NCBI RefSeq assembly: GCF_030814215.1
Contig: NZ_JAUSUT010000001.1
Location: 5,394,001 to 5,458,000 of the forward strand
Source of the DNA: Amycolatopsis thermophila
GTDB lineage: Bacteria > Actinomycetota > Actinomycetes > Mycobacteriales > Pseudonocardiaceae
Reading direction: 5' to 3'
DNA length: 64,000 nucleotides
The position numbers and the translations under genes are program-made. Of this stretch, positions 44,872 to 53,768 are shown one piece after another. The notes under the pieces are model-generated. The model saw only the letters and a program-made list of their open reading frames with translations. It did not search any database and was not told the DNA's origin. Position 1 is the first letter of the stretch; each line of letters begins with the position of its first letter.

Positions 44872-45713
44872 GCACCGAGACCCCGGTGCACGCGACCGGG
44901 TGCTGGGAGCAGGAGGTCGAGTTCCCGCCACCCGGCCGGTTCCGCGTCTACGACCTGGCGCACCGGCTGCACACCGGGATCCCGCACCACCCGAACCACC
45001 CGCCCTACAGCTTCTCGCTGACCAAGCGGCACGGCGAGGTGATGTACCCCGACGGCGTGTCGGCCGCGGCGGAGATGATCACCACGGGCGGGCACGTGGG
45101 CACGCACGTGGACGGGCTGGCGCACGTGTCGAAGCTGGGCAAGGTCTACGGCGGGGTCGACATCACCGGCCACCAGTCCTATTCCGAGGGCATGCGGGAG
45201 GTGTCGGTGCACGAGCTGAACCCCCTGTTCGCCCCGGGGCACCTGGTCGACGCGACCGTGGTTCTCGGGCGCCCGCTGACGCCGGAGGACGGGATCGGCG
45301 CCGAGGTGTTCGAGGCGTGGTTCGCCGAGCACCCGGCCCCCCGGCCGGGGTCCGTGGTGCTCGTCCGCACCGGCTGGGACCTGCTGTGGGAGGACAACGC
45401 GGCCTACCTGGCCACCTCGACCGGCGCGCCCGGGGTGTCGCTGTCGGGCGCCCGGTGGCTCACCGACCACGGGGTGCGGGCCACCGGGTGCGACACCGTC
45501 GCCTACGAGCGCGTGCCGAGCCCGGCGCTGGAGGTGCACTGCCATCTGCTCCTCGAGCACGGGGTGCCCATCATGGAGGCCATGAACCTTGCGACACTCG
45601 CCACCGAAGGGGTCTGGGACTTCTTCTTCACCGCCTCGCCCCTGCCCATCCAGGGCGGCACCGGATCGCCGATCCGCCCGCTCGCGTTCGTGCCCGCGGC
45701 GGTGAACGCGTGA
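44868..45713 (+). CDS. Cyclase-family metal-dependent hydrolase (kynurenine formamidase-like)
   Basis: 281 aa. The metal motif HxGTHxD is at residues 76-82 (HVGTHVD) with His86 following, as in kynurenine formamidase and isatin hydrolase. A later EVHCHLLLEHGVPIMEAMN block is also conserved. Related enzymes hydrolyse formamides, cyclic imides or lactone-like bonds. In this operon, opening of a cyclic intermediate is plausible but unproven. Confidence 0.88.
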   Translation: MSTETPVHATGCWEQEVEFPPPGRFRVYDLAHRLHTGIPHHPNHPPYSFSLTKRHGEVMYPDGVSAAAEMITTGGHVGTHVDGLAHVSKLGKVYGGVDITGHQSYSEGMREVSVHELNPLFAPGHLVDATVVLGRPLTPEDGIGAEVFEAWFAEHPAPRPGSVVLVRTGWDLLWEDNAAYLATSTGAPGVSLSGARWLTDHGVRATGCDTVAYERVPSPALEVHCHLLLEHGVPIMEAMNLATLATEGVWDFFFTASPLPIQGGTGSPIRPLAFVPAAVNA

Positions 45714-46342
45714 GCGGCCGGCTTTCCCGTTCGGGCTCCGGGCCGGGCCAGCGCGACATCCTCGAAGCGGCGGCGGTCGCGTTCACCCGCGCCGGGTACG
45801 AGGCCACCACCATCGACGACATCGCCGACGAACTGGGCGCCACCAAGGGCCGGGTCTACCACTACTACCGCGCCAAGGCCGACATCTTCCTCGACGTCGT
45901 GCTGACCGGGATGGAGGAGATGATCGCCGGGGTGCAGCCCATCGCGTCGAGCACCGACATCTCCGGCGCCGACCGGTTGTGGCGCATGGTGCACCACCAC
46001 GCCGGGCTGATGATGACCCGCAACTCCTTCCAGCGGGTGGCCGTGCAGGCGGTGGAGATGCACCGGCTGCGGGAGCACTCGACGCAGAAGGCCGCGCTGC
46101 AGAAGGTGATCACGCTGCGCGACGAGTACGAGCAGCTGTTCGCCGACGTGATCGACGAGGGCAAGCGCGAGGGACTGTTCCGCGACGTCGACCCGCGGCT
46201 GGCGACCAAGCCCGCGCTGGGGGCCCTGAACTGGATCAGCATCTGGTACGACCCCGACCGGGGCGACTACGCCACCGTGCAGCGGGTCGCGGCCGAGTAC
46301 GCCGACTTCATCGTGAACGGACTGCGCAGGAGCAGAACATGA
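45710..46342 (+). CDS. TetR-family regulator of the operon
   Basis: 210 aa from GTG 45710. HTH at about 18-62 (TTIDDIADELGATKGRVYHYYRAKADIF); the C-terminal half resembles FadR/PaaR-type sensors of acyl-CoA (TetR_C with HRLREHSTQKAALQKVITLRDEYEQLF). It is coupled to both neighbours by 4-nt overlaps, an odd position that ensures it is made with the enzymes. The perfect palindrome at 38912-38929 is the likely site; the effector is probably a pathway CoA ester. Confidence 0.9.
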   Translation: MSGRLSRSGSGPGQRDILEAAAVAFTRAGYEATTIDDIADELGATKGRVYHYYRAKADIFLDVVLTGMEEMIAGVQPIASSTDISGADRLWRMVHHHAGLMMTRNSFQRVAVQAVEMHRLREHSTQKAALQKVITLRDEYEQLFADVIDEGKREGLFRDVDPRLATKPALGALNWISIWYDPDRGDYATVQRVAAEYADFIVNGLRRSRT

Positions 46343-47670
46343 CGATCGCCCGGCCCCACTCCGAACGCTACTGGCACGAGGTCGAGACCTGGCCGCGCGA
46401 GCGGATCGAGGAGCTGCAGACCACGATGCTGCGCAAGCAGCTCGAGTACGTCCAGGCGCACAGCGCCCACTACCGGCGGCAGTGGCGGGAGCTCGGGTTC
46501 GAGCCCGGTGACGTCCGCACGCCGGCCGACCTGGCCGCGCTGCCGGTGGTCACCAAGGCCGACTACGTGGCGAGCCTCGCGGCCGACCCGCCGTGGGGCA
46601 GCATGCTGACGGCGGCGCCGAAGGACGTGCGGCGCGTGCACTTCTCGTCGGGCACCACGGGCGCACCGACACCGGTGTGCTGGTCGGACTTCGACCTCGA
46701 CCGCTGGGCCGACCTGTACGCGCGGGTCGGCTACAGCCAGGGCGTGCGGGACACCGACGTGTTCCAGTGCCTGTTCGGCTACGCCTGGTTCGTGGGGGGG
46801 CTGGGCGCGACGCTGGGTTACCAGCGGCTCGGCGCGACCGTCATCCCCGGCGGGTCGGGCGACACCCGCCGCCAGATCGACACGATGTTCGCCTACGGCA
46901 CCACGGCCGTCAGCGGTACGCCGTCGTTCATGCTGCACCTGGCGGAGACCGCGGCGGCGGCCGGCACACCGCTGACCCGCTCGAAGGTACGGGCCATCCA
47001 GGTCGGCGGCGAGCCCGGCGCGGGTGTGCCGGCCACCCGGCGGCACATCGAGGAGCACTGGGGCGCCCGGTGTTTCGACGGCTACGGCAGCCTGGAGTTC
47101 CAGCCGATCGCGTGGGAGTGCGAAGCACAGGCGGGCGGCCACCTGGTCGAGGACTTCGCCTACGCCGAGGTGGTGGATCCGGACACGAAGAAGCCGGTGC
47201 CGGACGGCAGCCCGGGCGTGCTGGTGCTGACCCACCTGGACAAGCAGGCGAGCCCGCTGGTGCGGTGGTGGACCGGCGACATCGTGGTCCGGGACACCGC
47301 GCGCTGCGAGTGCGGGCGCACGCACGCCCGGCTGCCCGGCGGCGTGATCGGCCGCGCCGACGACATGCTCGTGGTGCGCGGGGTGAACCTGTTCCCGAGC
47401 GCGGTCGAGCAGGTCGTGCGCCGCACGCCCGGCACGACCGGGGAGTACCTGATCGTGCTCGACCGCGAGGTCACCGACCCGGTCACCGGCTACCTCACCG
47501 GAATCAAACTGCGGGTCGAGGCCGAGCCCTCGGTGCCGCCGGACTTCGCGGACCGGATCGCCTCGGCGGTCCGCGCGGAGTTGACGGTGCGGTGCCTGGC
47601 CGAGGTGGTTCCGGAGGGCTCGCTGCCCCGCAGCACGCACAAGACGAAGCGGGTCGTTCGCGAGGCCTGA
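46339..47670 (+). CDS. PaaK-like acyl/aryl-CoA ligase
   Basis: 443 aa, the length of phenylacetate-CoA ligases. P-loop-like SSGTTGAPTPV, the FDGYGSLEFQPIAWECEAQ adenylate block, WWTGDIVVRD, GRADDMLVVRGVNLFPSAVEQ and a C-terminal THKTKRV end are PaaK-family marks. It would activate the imported acid to its CoA ester with ATP, starting the pathway. The exact acid cannot be read out. Confidence 0.92.
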   Translation: MTIARPHSERYWHEVETWPRERIEELQTTMLRKQLEYVQAHSAHYRRQWRELGFEPGDVRTPADLAALPVVTKADYVASLAADPPWGSMLTAAPKDVRRVHFSSGTTGAPTPVCWSDFDLDRWADLYARVGYSQGVRDTDVFQCLFGYAWFVGGLGATLGYQRLGATVIPGGSGDTRRQIDTMFAYGTTAVSGTPSFMLHLAETAAAAGTPLTRSKVRAIQVGGEPGAGVPATRRHIEEHWGARCFDGYGSLEFQPIAWECEAQAGGHLVEDFAYAEVVDPDTKKPVPDGSPGVLVLTHLDKQASPLVRWWTGDIVVRDTARCECGRTHARLPGGVIGRADDMLVVRGVNLFPSAVEQVVRRTPGTTGEYLIVLDREVTDPVTGYLTGIKLRVEAEPSVPPDFADRIASAVRAELTVRCLAEVVPEGSLPRSTHKTKRVVREA

Positions 47671-47695
47671 GCACGGCAACGGAAAGAGGCGGCAG

Positions 47696-48874
47696 ATGAG
47701 CAAGGAAGTCTTCCTGGTCGGCGGGGTGCGCACCCCGAACGGACGCTACGGCGGAGCGCTGCGCGACGTGCGCACCGTGGAACTCGGCGGCATCGCGGGA
47801 CGGGCGGCGCTGGAGCGCGCCGGCGTGCCCGCCGACGCGGTGGACGAGGCGATCGTGTCCAACTGCCGCCAAGCGGGCAACGGCCCCAACCCCGGCCGCC
47901 AGATCGCCCTGAAGTCCGGGCTGCCCGAGCGGGTGCCGGCGCAGACGCTGAACATGGCGTGCGCGTCGGGCCTGAAGACCCTGCAGCTGGCGAGCCAGGC
48001 GATCCTGACCGGCGCCGCGGACGTGGTGCTGGCGGTCGCGGTGGAGAGCATGAGCACCATGCCCTTCATCGCACCGTATTCGCTGCGCTGGGAGGGCACG
48101 CGCCGCGGTGACGTGACGCTCGCCGACGGCTGGCGCGACGGCGGCACCGACCCGATCTGCGGGATGAACATGGGCCAGACGGCGGAAAAGGTCTCGCGCG
48201 TGTTCGGCATCGACCGCGCGGCGCAGGACGAGTGGTCGGTGCGCAGCCACCAGCGCGTGGCGCGGGCCTGGGACGAGGGCCGGTTCGCCGGTCAGGTCGT
48301 CGCCGTGGACACCGAACACGGCTCGCTGGAGATGGACGAGACGTTCCGCCGCGACACCAGCCTGGAGCGGGTGTCGCGGCTGCGCCCGTCGTTCGAGCAG
48401 GACGGCACGGTGACCGCGGGCAACTCCAGCCAGATGGCCGACGGCGCCGCGGGCATGATCGTCGCCTCCGCCGAGGCCGTCGAGCGCCACGGCCTGGTCC
48501 CGCGGGCCCGGATCTCCTCCTTCGCGGCGGTCGGGGTCGACCCGACGATGATGGGCATCGGCCCCACGGCGGCCATCCCGGCCGCGCTGGACAAGGCCGG
48601 GCTGTCCCTCGCGGACATCGACCTGTTCGAGATCAACGAGGCGTTCGGTGCGCAGATCGTGCAGAACGTACGGGAGCTGAAGCTCGACGAGGAGCGGGTG
48701 AACGTCAACGGCGGCGGGATCGCGCTCGGGCACCCGACCGGGCAGAGCGGCCTGCGCATCGTGGTGTCGCTGCTGTCCGAACTGGAGCGCCGGGGAGCGC
48801 GGCGCGGAGTGGCGAGCCTGTGCGCCGGCGGCGGGATGGGCATCGCCGCCGTGGTCGAGGGGGTGGCCGCGTGA
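47696..48874 (+). CDS. Acetyl-CoA acetyltransferase (thiolase)
   Basis: 392 aa. Nucleophile Cys89 (LNMACASGLKT), His in NGGGIALGHPTGQSG and the second Cys in SLCAGGGMGIA complete the active site. It performs the thiolytic step at the end of beta-oxidation. ATG 47696 has GAAAGAGG upstream; the 25-bp gap before it is the largest inside this operon after the transporter genes. Confidence 0.94.
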   Translation: MSKEVFLVGGVRTPNGRYGGALRDVRTVELGGIAGRAALERAGVPADAVDEAIVSNCRQAGNGPNPGRQIALKSGLPERVPAQTLNMACASGLKTLQLASQAILTGAADVVLAVAVESMSTMPFIAPYSLRWEGTRRGDVTLADGWRDGGTDPICGMNMGQTAEKVSRVFGIDRAAQDEWSVRSHQRVARAWDEGRFAGQVVAVDTEHGSLEMDETFRRDTSLERVSRLRPSFEQDGTVTAGNSSQMADGAAGMIVASAEAVERHGLVPRARISSFAAVGVDPTMMGIGPTAAIPAALDKAGLSLADIDLFEINEAFGAQIVQNVRELKLDEERVNVNGGGIALGHPTGQSGLRIVVSLLSELERRGARRGVASLCAGGGMGIAAVVEGVAA

Positions 48875-50346
48875 GCGAGGTCGCCGGCCTCCGCGTCCTG
48901 GTCGCGGGCCTCGGCCCGATGGGCCGCGGCATCGCGCGGGTCTTCGCCCGCGCCGGTGCCGACGTCCGGGTCACCGACGTCTCGGCCGAGCTGACCGAGG
49001 CCGGGCTGGCGAAGATCCGCGCCGAGGCCACCTCCGACGGCGAGACGGCGGACGGGGTGCGCGCGGCCGACCTGACGGCGGTGGCCGACACCGACCTGTT
49101 CGTCGACGCGGTGCTGGAGAACATGGACGTCAAGCGCGATCTGCTGGAGCAGGTCGCGAAACTGGCCGGGCCGGATCTCGTGGTCGCGTCCAACACGTCG
49201 TCGCTGAGCATCGGCGAGATGGGGCACGCGTTCGGGGATCCGGCGCGGGTGGTCGGCATGCACTTCTTCAACCCGCCCACCAAGATGCGCCTCGTCGAGG
49301 TGGTCGCCGGCGGCGGCACCGGCGACGCGGTCGTGGCGCGGGCGCGGGCGCTGGTGACGGAGCTGGGCAAGACGCCGGTGGTCTGCCGGGACTCGCCGAA
49401 CTTCATCGTCAACCGGATCTGCCGCCCGCTCTACTACGAGGCCCAGCTGCTGGTCACCCAGGGTGTGGAACCGGGTGCGGTGGACGCGGCGGTGTCCGGC
49501 GCGCTCGGGCACCCGATGGGACCGTTGACCCTGCTGGACTTCACCGGCCTGCACACCCACCTCGGCTCGTCGGAGACCGCGCTGCGCGAGTTCGGCGATC
49601 CCCGCTACCGGCCGATCCCGCTGGCCCGGTCGCTGGTGCGGGCCGGCATGACCGGCCGCGCCGCGGGCCGCGGGTTCTACGACTACGCCGCCGAGAAACC
49701 CCGCCAGGCCATCGCCCGCCTGGTCCGAACCCCCGGCGAGGCCGCGGACGTGCGCGTGGTCGCCGCCGGCCCGGACGCCGGCAAACTCCCGGAGACCACC
49801 GGCGGCGAGACGATCACGCTCTACTCCTGCCACCGCCCGCCGACCGCGGACGACGTCGCGGCGGTCGCCGGTGCGCCCGGCCCGGTCGTGGTGGACAGCT
49901 CCGACGGGAACTGGCTCGACGTGCTGCCCGCGGGCGCGGGCTGGATCCGGCTGCACCGGTCGCCGGGGGAGCAGCTGTTCGCCGAAGTGGTCCACGACGA
50001 ACTGGCCGGGATCCGGCCGCCCGCGTTCGTCGGGACGGCGCTCGACGTGCTGGGCGCGGCGTCGGTGGAGGTGCTCGCGCTGCCCGGGCTCGTCGTCGAC
50101 CGGCTCGCGCACTGCGTGATCAACGAGGCCTGCACCGTCGTCGAGGAGGGCACCGCGAGCCGCGAGGACGTCGACGTCGCGCTCACCCTGGGCATGAACC
50201 ACCCGCGGGGGCCGTTCGACCTGCTGGCGGCGGCCGGGGCGGCGAAGGTGCTCGCCTCCTTGCGGTCGATGACGGACCTGTTCGGCGACCCGCGCTACCG
50301 GCCGGCGCAGCTGCTGCGGCGCCAGGCCGCGGGGGCGGCCCGGTGA
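48871..50346 (+). CDS. 3-hydroxyacyl-CoA dehydrogenase
   Basis: 491 aa from GTG 48871. NAD-binding fold GLGPMGRGIARVFARAG, SNTSSLSI, catalytic His in GMHFFNPPTKMRLVE, and two C-terminal 3HCDH helical domains (about 185-285 and 385-480), as in PaaH-type enzymes. It oxidises 3-hydroxyacyl-CoA to the ketone before the thiolase. The linker between the two C-terminal domains (about 290-385) is longer than usual. Confidence 0.92.
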   Translation: MSEVAGLRVLVAGLGPMGRGIARVFARAGADVRVTDVSAELTEAGLAKIRAEATSDGETADGVRAADLTAVADTDLFVDAVLENMDVKRDLLEQVAKLAGPDLVVASNTSSLSIGEMGHAFGDPARVVGMHFFNPPTKMRLVEVVAGGGTGDAVVARARALVTELGKTPVVCRDSPNFIVNRICRPLYYEAQLLVTQGVEPGAVDAAVSGALGHPMGPLTLLDFTGLHTHLGSSETALREFGDPRYRPIPLARSLVRAGMTGRAAGRGFYDYAAEKPRQAIARLVRTPGEAADVRVVAAGPDAGKLPETTGGETITLYSCHRPPTADDVAAVAGAPGPVVVDSSDGNWLDVLPAGAGWIRLHRSPGEQLFAEVVHDELAGIRPPAFVGTALDVLGAASVEVLALPGLVVDRLAHCVINEACTVVEEGTASREDVDVALTLGMNHPRGPFDLLAAAGAAKVLASLRSMTDLFGDPRYRPAQLLRRQAAGAAR

Positions 50347-51413
50347 CCCCGCCCGCGCCGCTGCGCGGCCGCCGCGTGGTCGACCTGAGCCAGTACATCG
50401 CCGGCTCGGTGTGCGGGCAGCTGCTCGCCGACTACGGCGCCGAGGTGGTGAAGGTGGAGCCGCCGTCCGGCGACCCGTCCCGCGCGCTGCTCGCGACCCG
50501 GTTCGGCAGCGCCTACTTCCGGGCCTTCAACACCGGGAAGTCGTCGGTGACGCTCGACCTGCGCGACGAAGCCGACCAGGAGCGGCTGCACGAACTGCTC
50601 GCCGGCGCGGACGCGGTGATCATGAACTTCGCGCTGCGCACCCGGCAACGCCTCGGGCTGGACAGCGCCACGCTGCACGCGCGGTTCCCCCGGCTCGTGG
50701 TCACGCTGGTCAGCGGGTACGGCGCGGACGACCCGCGGACGTGCTTCGACTCGATCGCCCAGGCGGTCAGCGGGTTCGCCGCGCTGAACGCCGACGAGGA
50801 CGGCAGGCCCCGCATCTCGGCGGGCTATCCGGTCGACGTCTTCGCCGGGCACCACGCGGCGATGGCGACGGCGATGGGCCTGCTCGACCCCGGCCGGGCC
50901 GACGCGCTGGTGATCGACGTGCCGATGATCGACGTCGCGATGACCGCCCTCGCTTCCCCGGCGTCGCTCGTCGCCGCCGAGGACGGGACGTTCACCCCGG
51001 GCCAGGGCAACCGGGACGCTGCCACCTGTCCGTCCAATGTGTACCGCTGCCGGGACGGCCACTGCTACGTCTACGCCGGGCTGGACAAGCACTGGGAGCG
51101 GCTCCGCCCGCTCGTCGGCGGCGCGGCGGCCACGGCGTCGCACCGGCTGGCCGCGCGCGAGGAGTTCGACGGGGCGGTCGAGGCCTGGACGGCCCGGCTG
51201 ACCGTCGACGAGGTGTGCGCCCGGATGGCCGAGCTGGGCATCCCCGCCGGCGGGGTCCGCGACCCCGTCGCGGCGCTGGCCGAGTTCCCCGCCGTGGTCG
51301 GCAGGCGACCGGACGGCGCCGCCGTACCGCGCAACCCGGTGCTGTTCTCCGGCGCGCGGATCGCCCGCCGCCCCGCCCCGGAGGCGTCCACCACGAAGGA
51401 GACCGCACGATGA
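50343..51413 (+). CDS. CaiB/BaiF-family CoA-transferase
   Basis: 356 aa, class III CoA-transferase. LRGRRVVDLSQYIAGSVCGQLLADYGAEVVKVEPP is the family start; Asp136 in TCFDSIAQAVSGF corresponds to the catalytic Asp that forms an acyl anhydride. The same fold includes alpha-methylacyl-CoA racemases, but the Asp and QA(V/T)SG block favour CoA transfer. It may activate a substrate using a product CoA ester, or racemise a 2-methyl branch. Confidence 0.88.
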   Translation: MTPPAPLRGRRVVDLSQYIAGSVCGQLLADYGAEVVKVEPPSGDPSRALLATRFGSAYFRAFNTGKSSVTLDLRDEADQERLHELLAGADAVIMNFALRTRQRLGLDSATLHARFPRLVVTLVSGYGADDPRTCFDSIAQAVSGFAALNADEDGRPRISAGYPVDVFAGHHAAMATAMGLLDPGRADALVIDVPMIDVAMTALASPASLVAAEDGTFTPGQGNRDAATCPSNVYRCRDGHCYVYAGLDKHWERLRPLVGGAAATASHRLAAREEFDGAVEAWTARLTVDEVCARMAELGIPAGGVRDPVAALAEFPAVVGRRPDGAAVPRNPVLFSGARIARRPAPEASTTKETAR

Positions 51414-52216
51414 CCGCGACGAAAGGAACCCGGGTGCTCGCGCCCGGCACGCTGGACGGGCTGTCCGCCCTGGTCACGGGCGCGGGCAGCGGGATCGGGC
51501 GCGCCGTGACCGTCCGGCTCGCCGAGCTGGGCGCGCACGTCACCGGCATCGGCCGCCACGAGGACACCCTCGCCGCCACCGGCGAGCTGGTCGACAGCGG
51601 GGCCTACGACTACCACGTCTGCGACGTCCGCGACCTGGACGCGGTGTCCGCGGTCGTCGCCGACACCGGCCGGCGGCACGGCCTCGGGCTGCTGGTGAAC
51701 AACGCGGGCGGCCAGTTCTTCGCCCGGGCGGACGACATCTCGCCGGGCGGCTGGCGATCGGTGCTCGACCTCAACCTGACCAGCGTCTTCCACATCACCA
51801 AGGCGGCGCACCCGTTCCTCGCCGCAAGCCGCGGAGCCGTGGTCAACATCTCGCTGTCCGGCGTCGAGCGCGGGGGCATGGGCATGGCGCACTCGATCGC
51901 GGCCAGGGCCGGCGTGCTGGGCCTGACCCGGACGCTCGCCCTGGAGTGGGCGGCCGAGGGCATCCGGCTCAACTGCCTGGGGCCGGGCACCGTGCTCACG
52001 CACGCGCTCAGCGACGAGGCCAGCGAGCACGTGCTCGGGAACCTGGTCGACCGGGCCACGCCGATGCGGACCCCCACCCCGCCCGAGGACGTCGCCGAGC
52101 TGGTGGCGTTCCTGGCCAGCCCGGCGGGCGCGCTGATGACCGGGCAGCTGCTGCAGATCGACGGCGGCGCGCACCTCGGCCCGGGCCTGCACATGCTGCC
52201 GGAGGCCTACCGGTGA
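51410..52216 (+). CDS. SDR of the peroxisomal trans-2-enoyl-CoA reductase (PECR) type
   Basis: 268 aa. GAGSGIGRAV cofactor loop, NNAGG, and NISLSG. The active-site helix reads AHSIAARAGVLGLTRTLALEWA: the Tyr and Lys of YxxxK are Ser and Arg, exactly as in PECR (HSGAARAG), so this is a subfamily trait and not decay. PECR/DECR-type enzymes reduce 2-enoyl-CoA or 2,4-dienoyl-CoA with NADPH. In a catabolic operon this suggests removal of a misplaced double bond. Confidence 0.88.
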   Translation: MTATKGTRVLAPGTLDGLSALVTGAGSGIGRAVTVRLAELGAHVTGIGRHEDTLAATGELVDSGAYDYHVCDVRDLDAVSAVVADTGRRHGLGLLVNNAGGQFFARADDISPGGWRSVLDLNLTSVFHITKAAHPFLAASRGAVVNISLSGVERGGMGMAHSIAARAGVLGLTRTLALEWAAEGIRLNCLGPGTVLTHALSDEASEHVLGNLVDRATPMRTPTPPEDVAELVAFLASPAGALMTGQLLQIDGGAHLGPGLHMLPEAYR

Positions 52217-53013
52217 CCGCCGTGCTCGGGCTCGCCGAGGCGGTGCGCACCCACGTCCGCCCCGGGAGATCGGTGTACCTGGGCAACTTCGGCGCCCAGC
52301 TGTTCAGCGTGGGGCACGAGATGATCCGGCAGGGGGTGTCCGATGTGGACGTGCTCGTCGCGTCCGGCGGACTGCTGCTGGACCAGCTGATCGGGGCGAA
52401 GGTGCCGCGCTCGGCCACCTTCGGGCACTGCTGGAGCCCGGTCGGCCCGGCGCCGGCCTGGAACTTCCGGCGGGCCGCCGAATCCGGCCGGCTCGACGTC
52501 GACCTGCACGAGGTCACCCTCGGCCTGTTCAGCGCGGCCCTGCTCGCCGGCGCCCACGGCGTGCCGTTCATGCCGGTGGCGGACCTGCCCGGCACCGGCT
52601 ACACCGACGAGGACTGGACCGGCGGCATGCTCGCGACCGCGGAATGCGCTTTCGGGTCCACCCGGGTCGTGCGGGCGCTGTGCCCCGATGTGGCTTTCGT
52701 GCACGTCGATCTCGCCGACGAAGACGGCAACGGGTACGTGGCCGGCCCGCTGGGCGAGGTGGTGCTCGCCGCGCAGGCGGCGGGCGCGGTGGTGCTGGTG
52801 GCGGAGGAGATCGCCACCGGGGAAGCGGTGCGCGAAGCCGGGGTGACCATCCCCGGCGTCCTCACCTGCGCCGTGGTGCACCACCCCGGCGCTCTCGCCC
52901 CGGACGGCGCGGTCGGCCGCTACGACCGCGATGTCGGGACCTACGAGGACTACGCGCGGCGGTCCCGCTCGCCGGAGGGCTTCGCCGCATGGCTCGCGGA
53001 GGTGCGCTCGTGA
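52213..53013 (+). CDS. CoA-transferase-like hydrolase subunit A (IpdA-like)
   Basis: 266 aa from GTG 52213, class I CoA-transferase fold (SVYLGNFGAQLFSVGHEMIRQG, TFGHCWSPVGPAPAWNFRRA). The paired subunit follows. In steroid catabolism IpdAB is not a CoA-transferase but hydrolyses the last carbon ring of a CoA thioester. The unusual GNFGAQ loop and the ring-type neighbours make ring opening a good guess; a genuine CoA-transferase is the alternative. Confidence 0.85.
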   Translation: MTAVLGLAEAVRTHVRPGRSVYLGNFGAQLFSVGHEMIRQGVSDVDVLVASGGLLLDQLIGAKVPRSATFGHCWSPVGPAPAWNFRRAAESGRLDVDLHEVTLGLFSAALLAGAHGVPFMPVADLPGTGYTDEDWTGGMLATAECAFGSTRVVRALCPDVAFVHVDLADEDGNGYVAGPLGEVVLAAQAAGAVVLVAEEIATGEAVREAGVTIPGVLTCAVVHHPGALAPDGAVGRYDRDVGTYEDYARRSRSPEGFAAWLAEVRS

Positions 53014-53768
53014 CCAGCCCGACCCTCGACTTCCTGGTCCGCTCGGCGCGCGAGTTCCGGCGCGGCGGCTGGGTGTTCACCGGGTTCCACTGGCCGGTGC
53101 TCGCCGGTCAGCTCGCGCACTCGCTCGAGGGTGAACCGTTCGTGCAGGTCTTCGAGGCGGGCGGGGGCACCTGGACGGCCGGGACCTCGGTACCGACCAG
53201 CACGACGGACTACCCGGCCTACGCGGGCGGCATCGGCTGGATCGCGTCCACCGCCGACGTCCTGCTGGCGATGGCCCGCCGGTTCGACCGCGTGGTGCTC
53301 GACGCGTCCAATGTGGACCTCGCAGGCCGGGTCAACTCGTCGTTCGTCGGCGACCGCGACCGGCCGGCGGTGCGGCTGCCCGGTGGCGGTGGCGCGCCGG
53401 ACATCGCGGCCCGGGCGCGGGAGCTGGTGCTGCTGCACGGTGGCGAGGACCTCGGACGCATCCAGGCGGAGGTCGAGCACGTGACGGCCGCGCCCGGCGC
53501 GGAGACGATCGTGTGGCTGCACACCCGCTGGGGCGTGCTCCGGCTGGGTGCGCGGCCGCGTCTGGTGGAGCTGGCCCGGGACGTGCCGGGCGCGCACGAG
53601 TTCTCCGGCCACCTGCGCGGGCTCGGCGTCCGGGTGGACGCCCCCGTGCCCAGGGCACCGATCAGCGAGGCCGAACGCCGCGCGGCGGCGGGGCTGCTGG
53701 CCGAGGCGGCCGGGCGCGGGTACGCGGTGGCGCGGCGTGCCCGCGCCGAACTGGAAGGAGTGGCATGA
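53010..53768 (+). CDS. CoA-transferase-like hydrolase subunit B (IpdB-like)
   Basis: 252 aa from GTG 53010. The position of the catalytic (S)ENG of class I CoA-transferase beta subunits reads FEAGGGTW here, as in IpdB-type proteins, followed by TSVPTSTTDYPAYAGGIGW. The altered loop argues against classical CoA transfer. Overlaps both neighbours by 4 nt. Confidence 0.85.
   Translation: MTSPTLDFLVRSAREFRRGGWVFTGFHWPVLAGQLAHSLEGEPFVQVFEAGGGTWTAGTSVPTSTTDYPAYAGGIGWIASTADVLLAMARRFDRVVLDASNVDLAGRVNSSFVGDRDRPAVRLPGGGGAPDIAARARELVLLHGGEDLGRIQAEVEHVTAAPGAETIVWLHTRWGVLRLGARPRLVELARDVPGAHEFSGHLRGLGVRVDAPVPRAPISEAERRAAAGLLAEAAGRGYAVARRARAELEGVA

Noticed and set aside
51839..51935. Apparent loss of catalytic Tyr and Lys in the SDR at 51410-52216
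   Set aside because: The HSIAARAG helix matches the normal PECR-type active site, so it is a subfamily feature and not decay.
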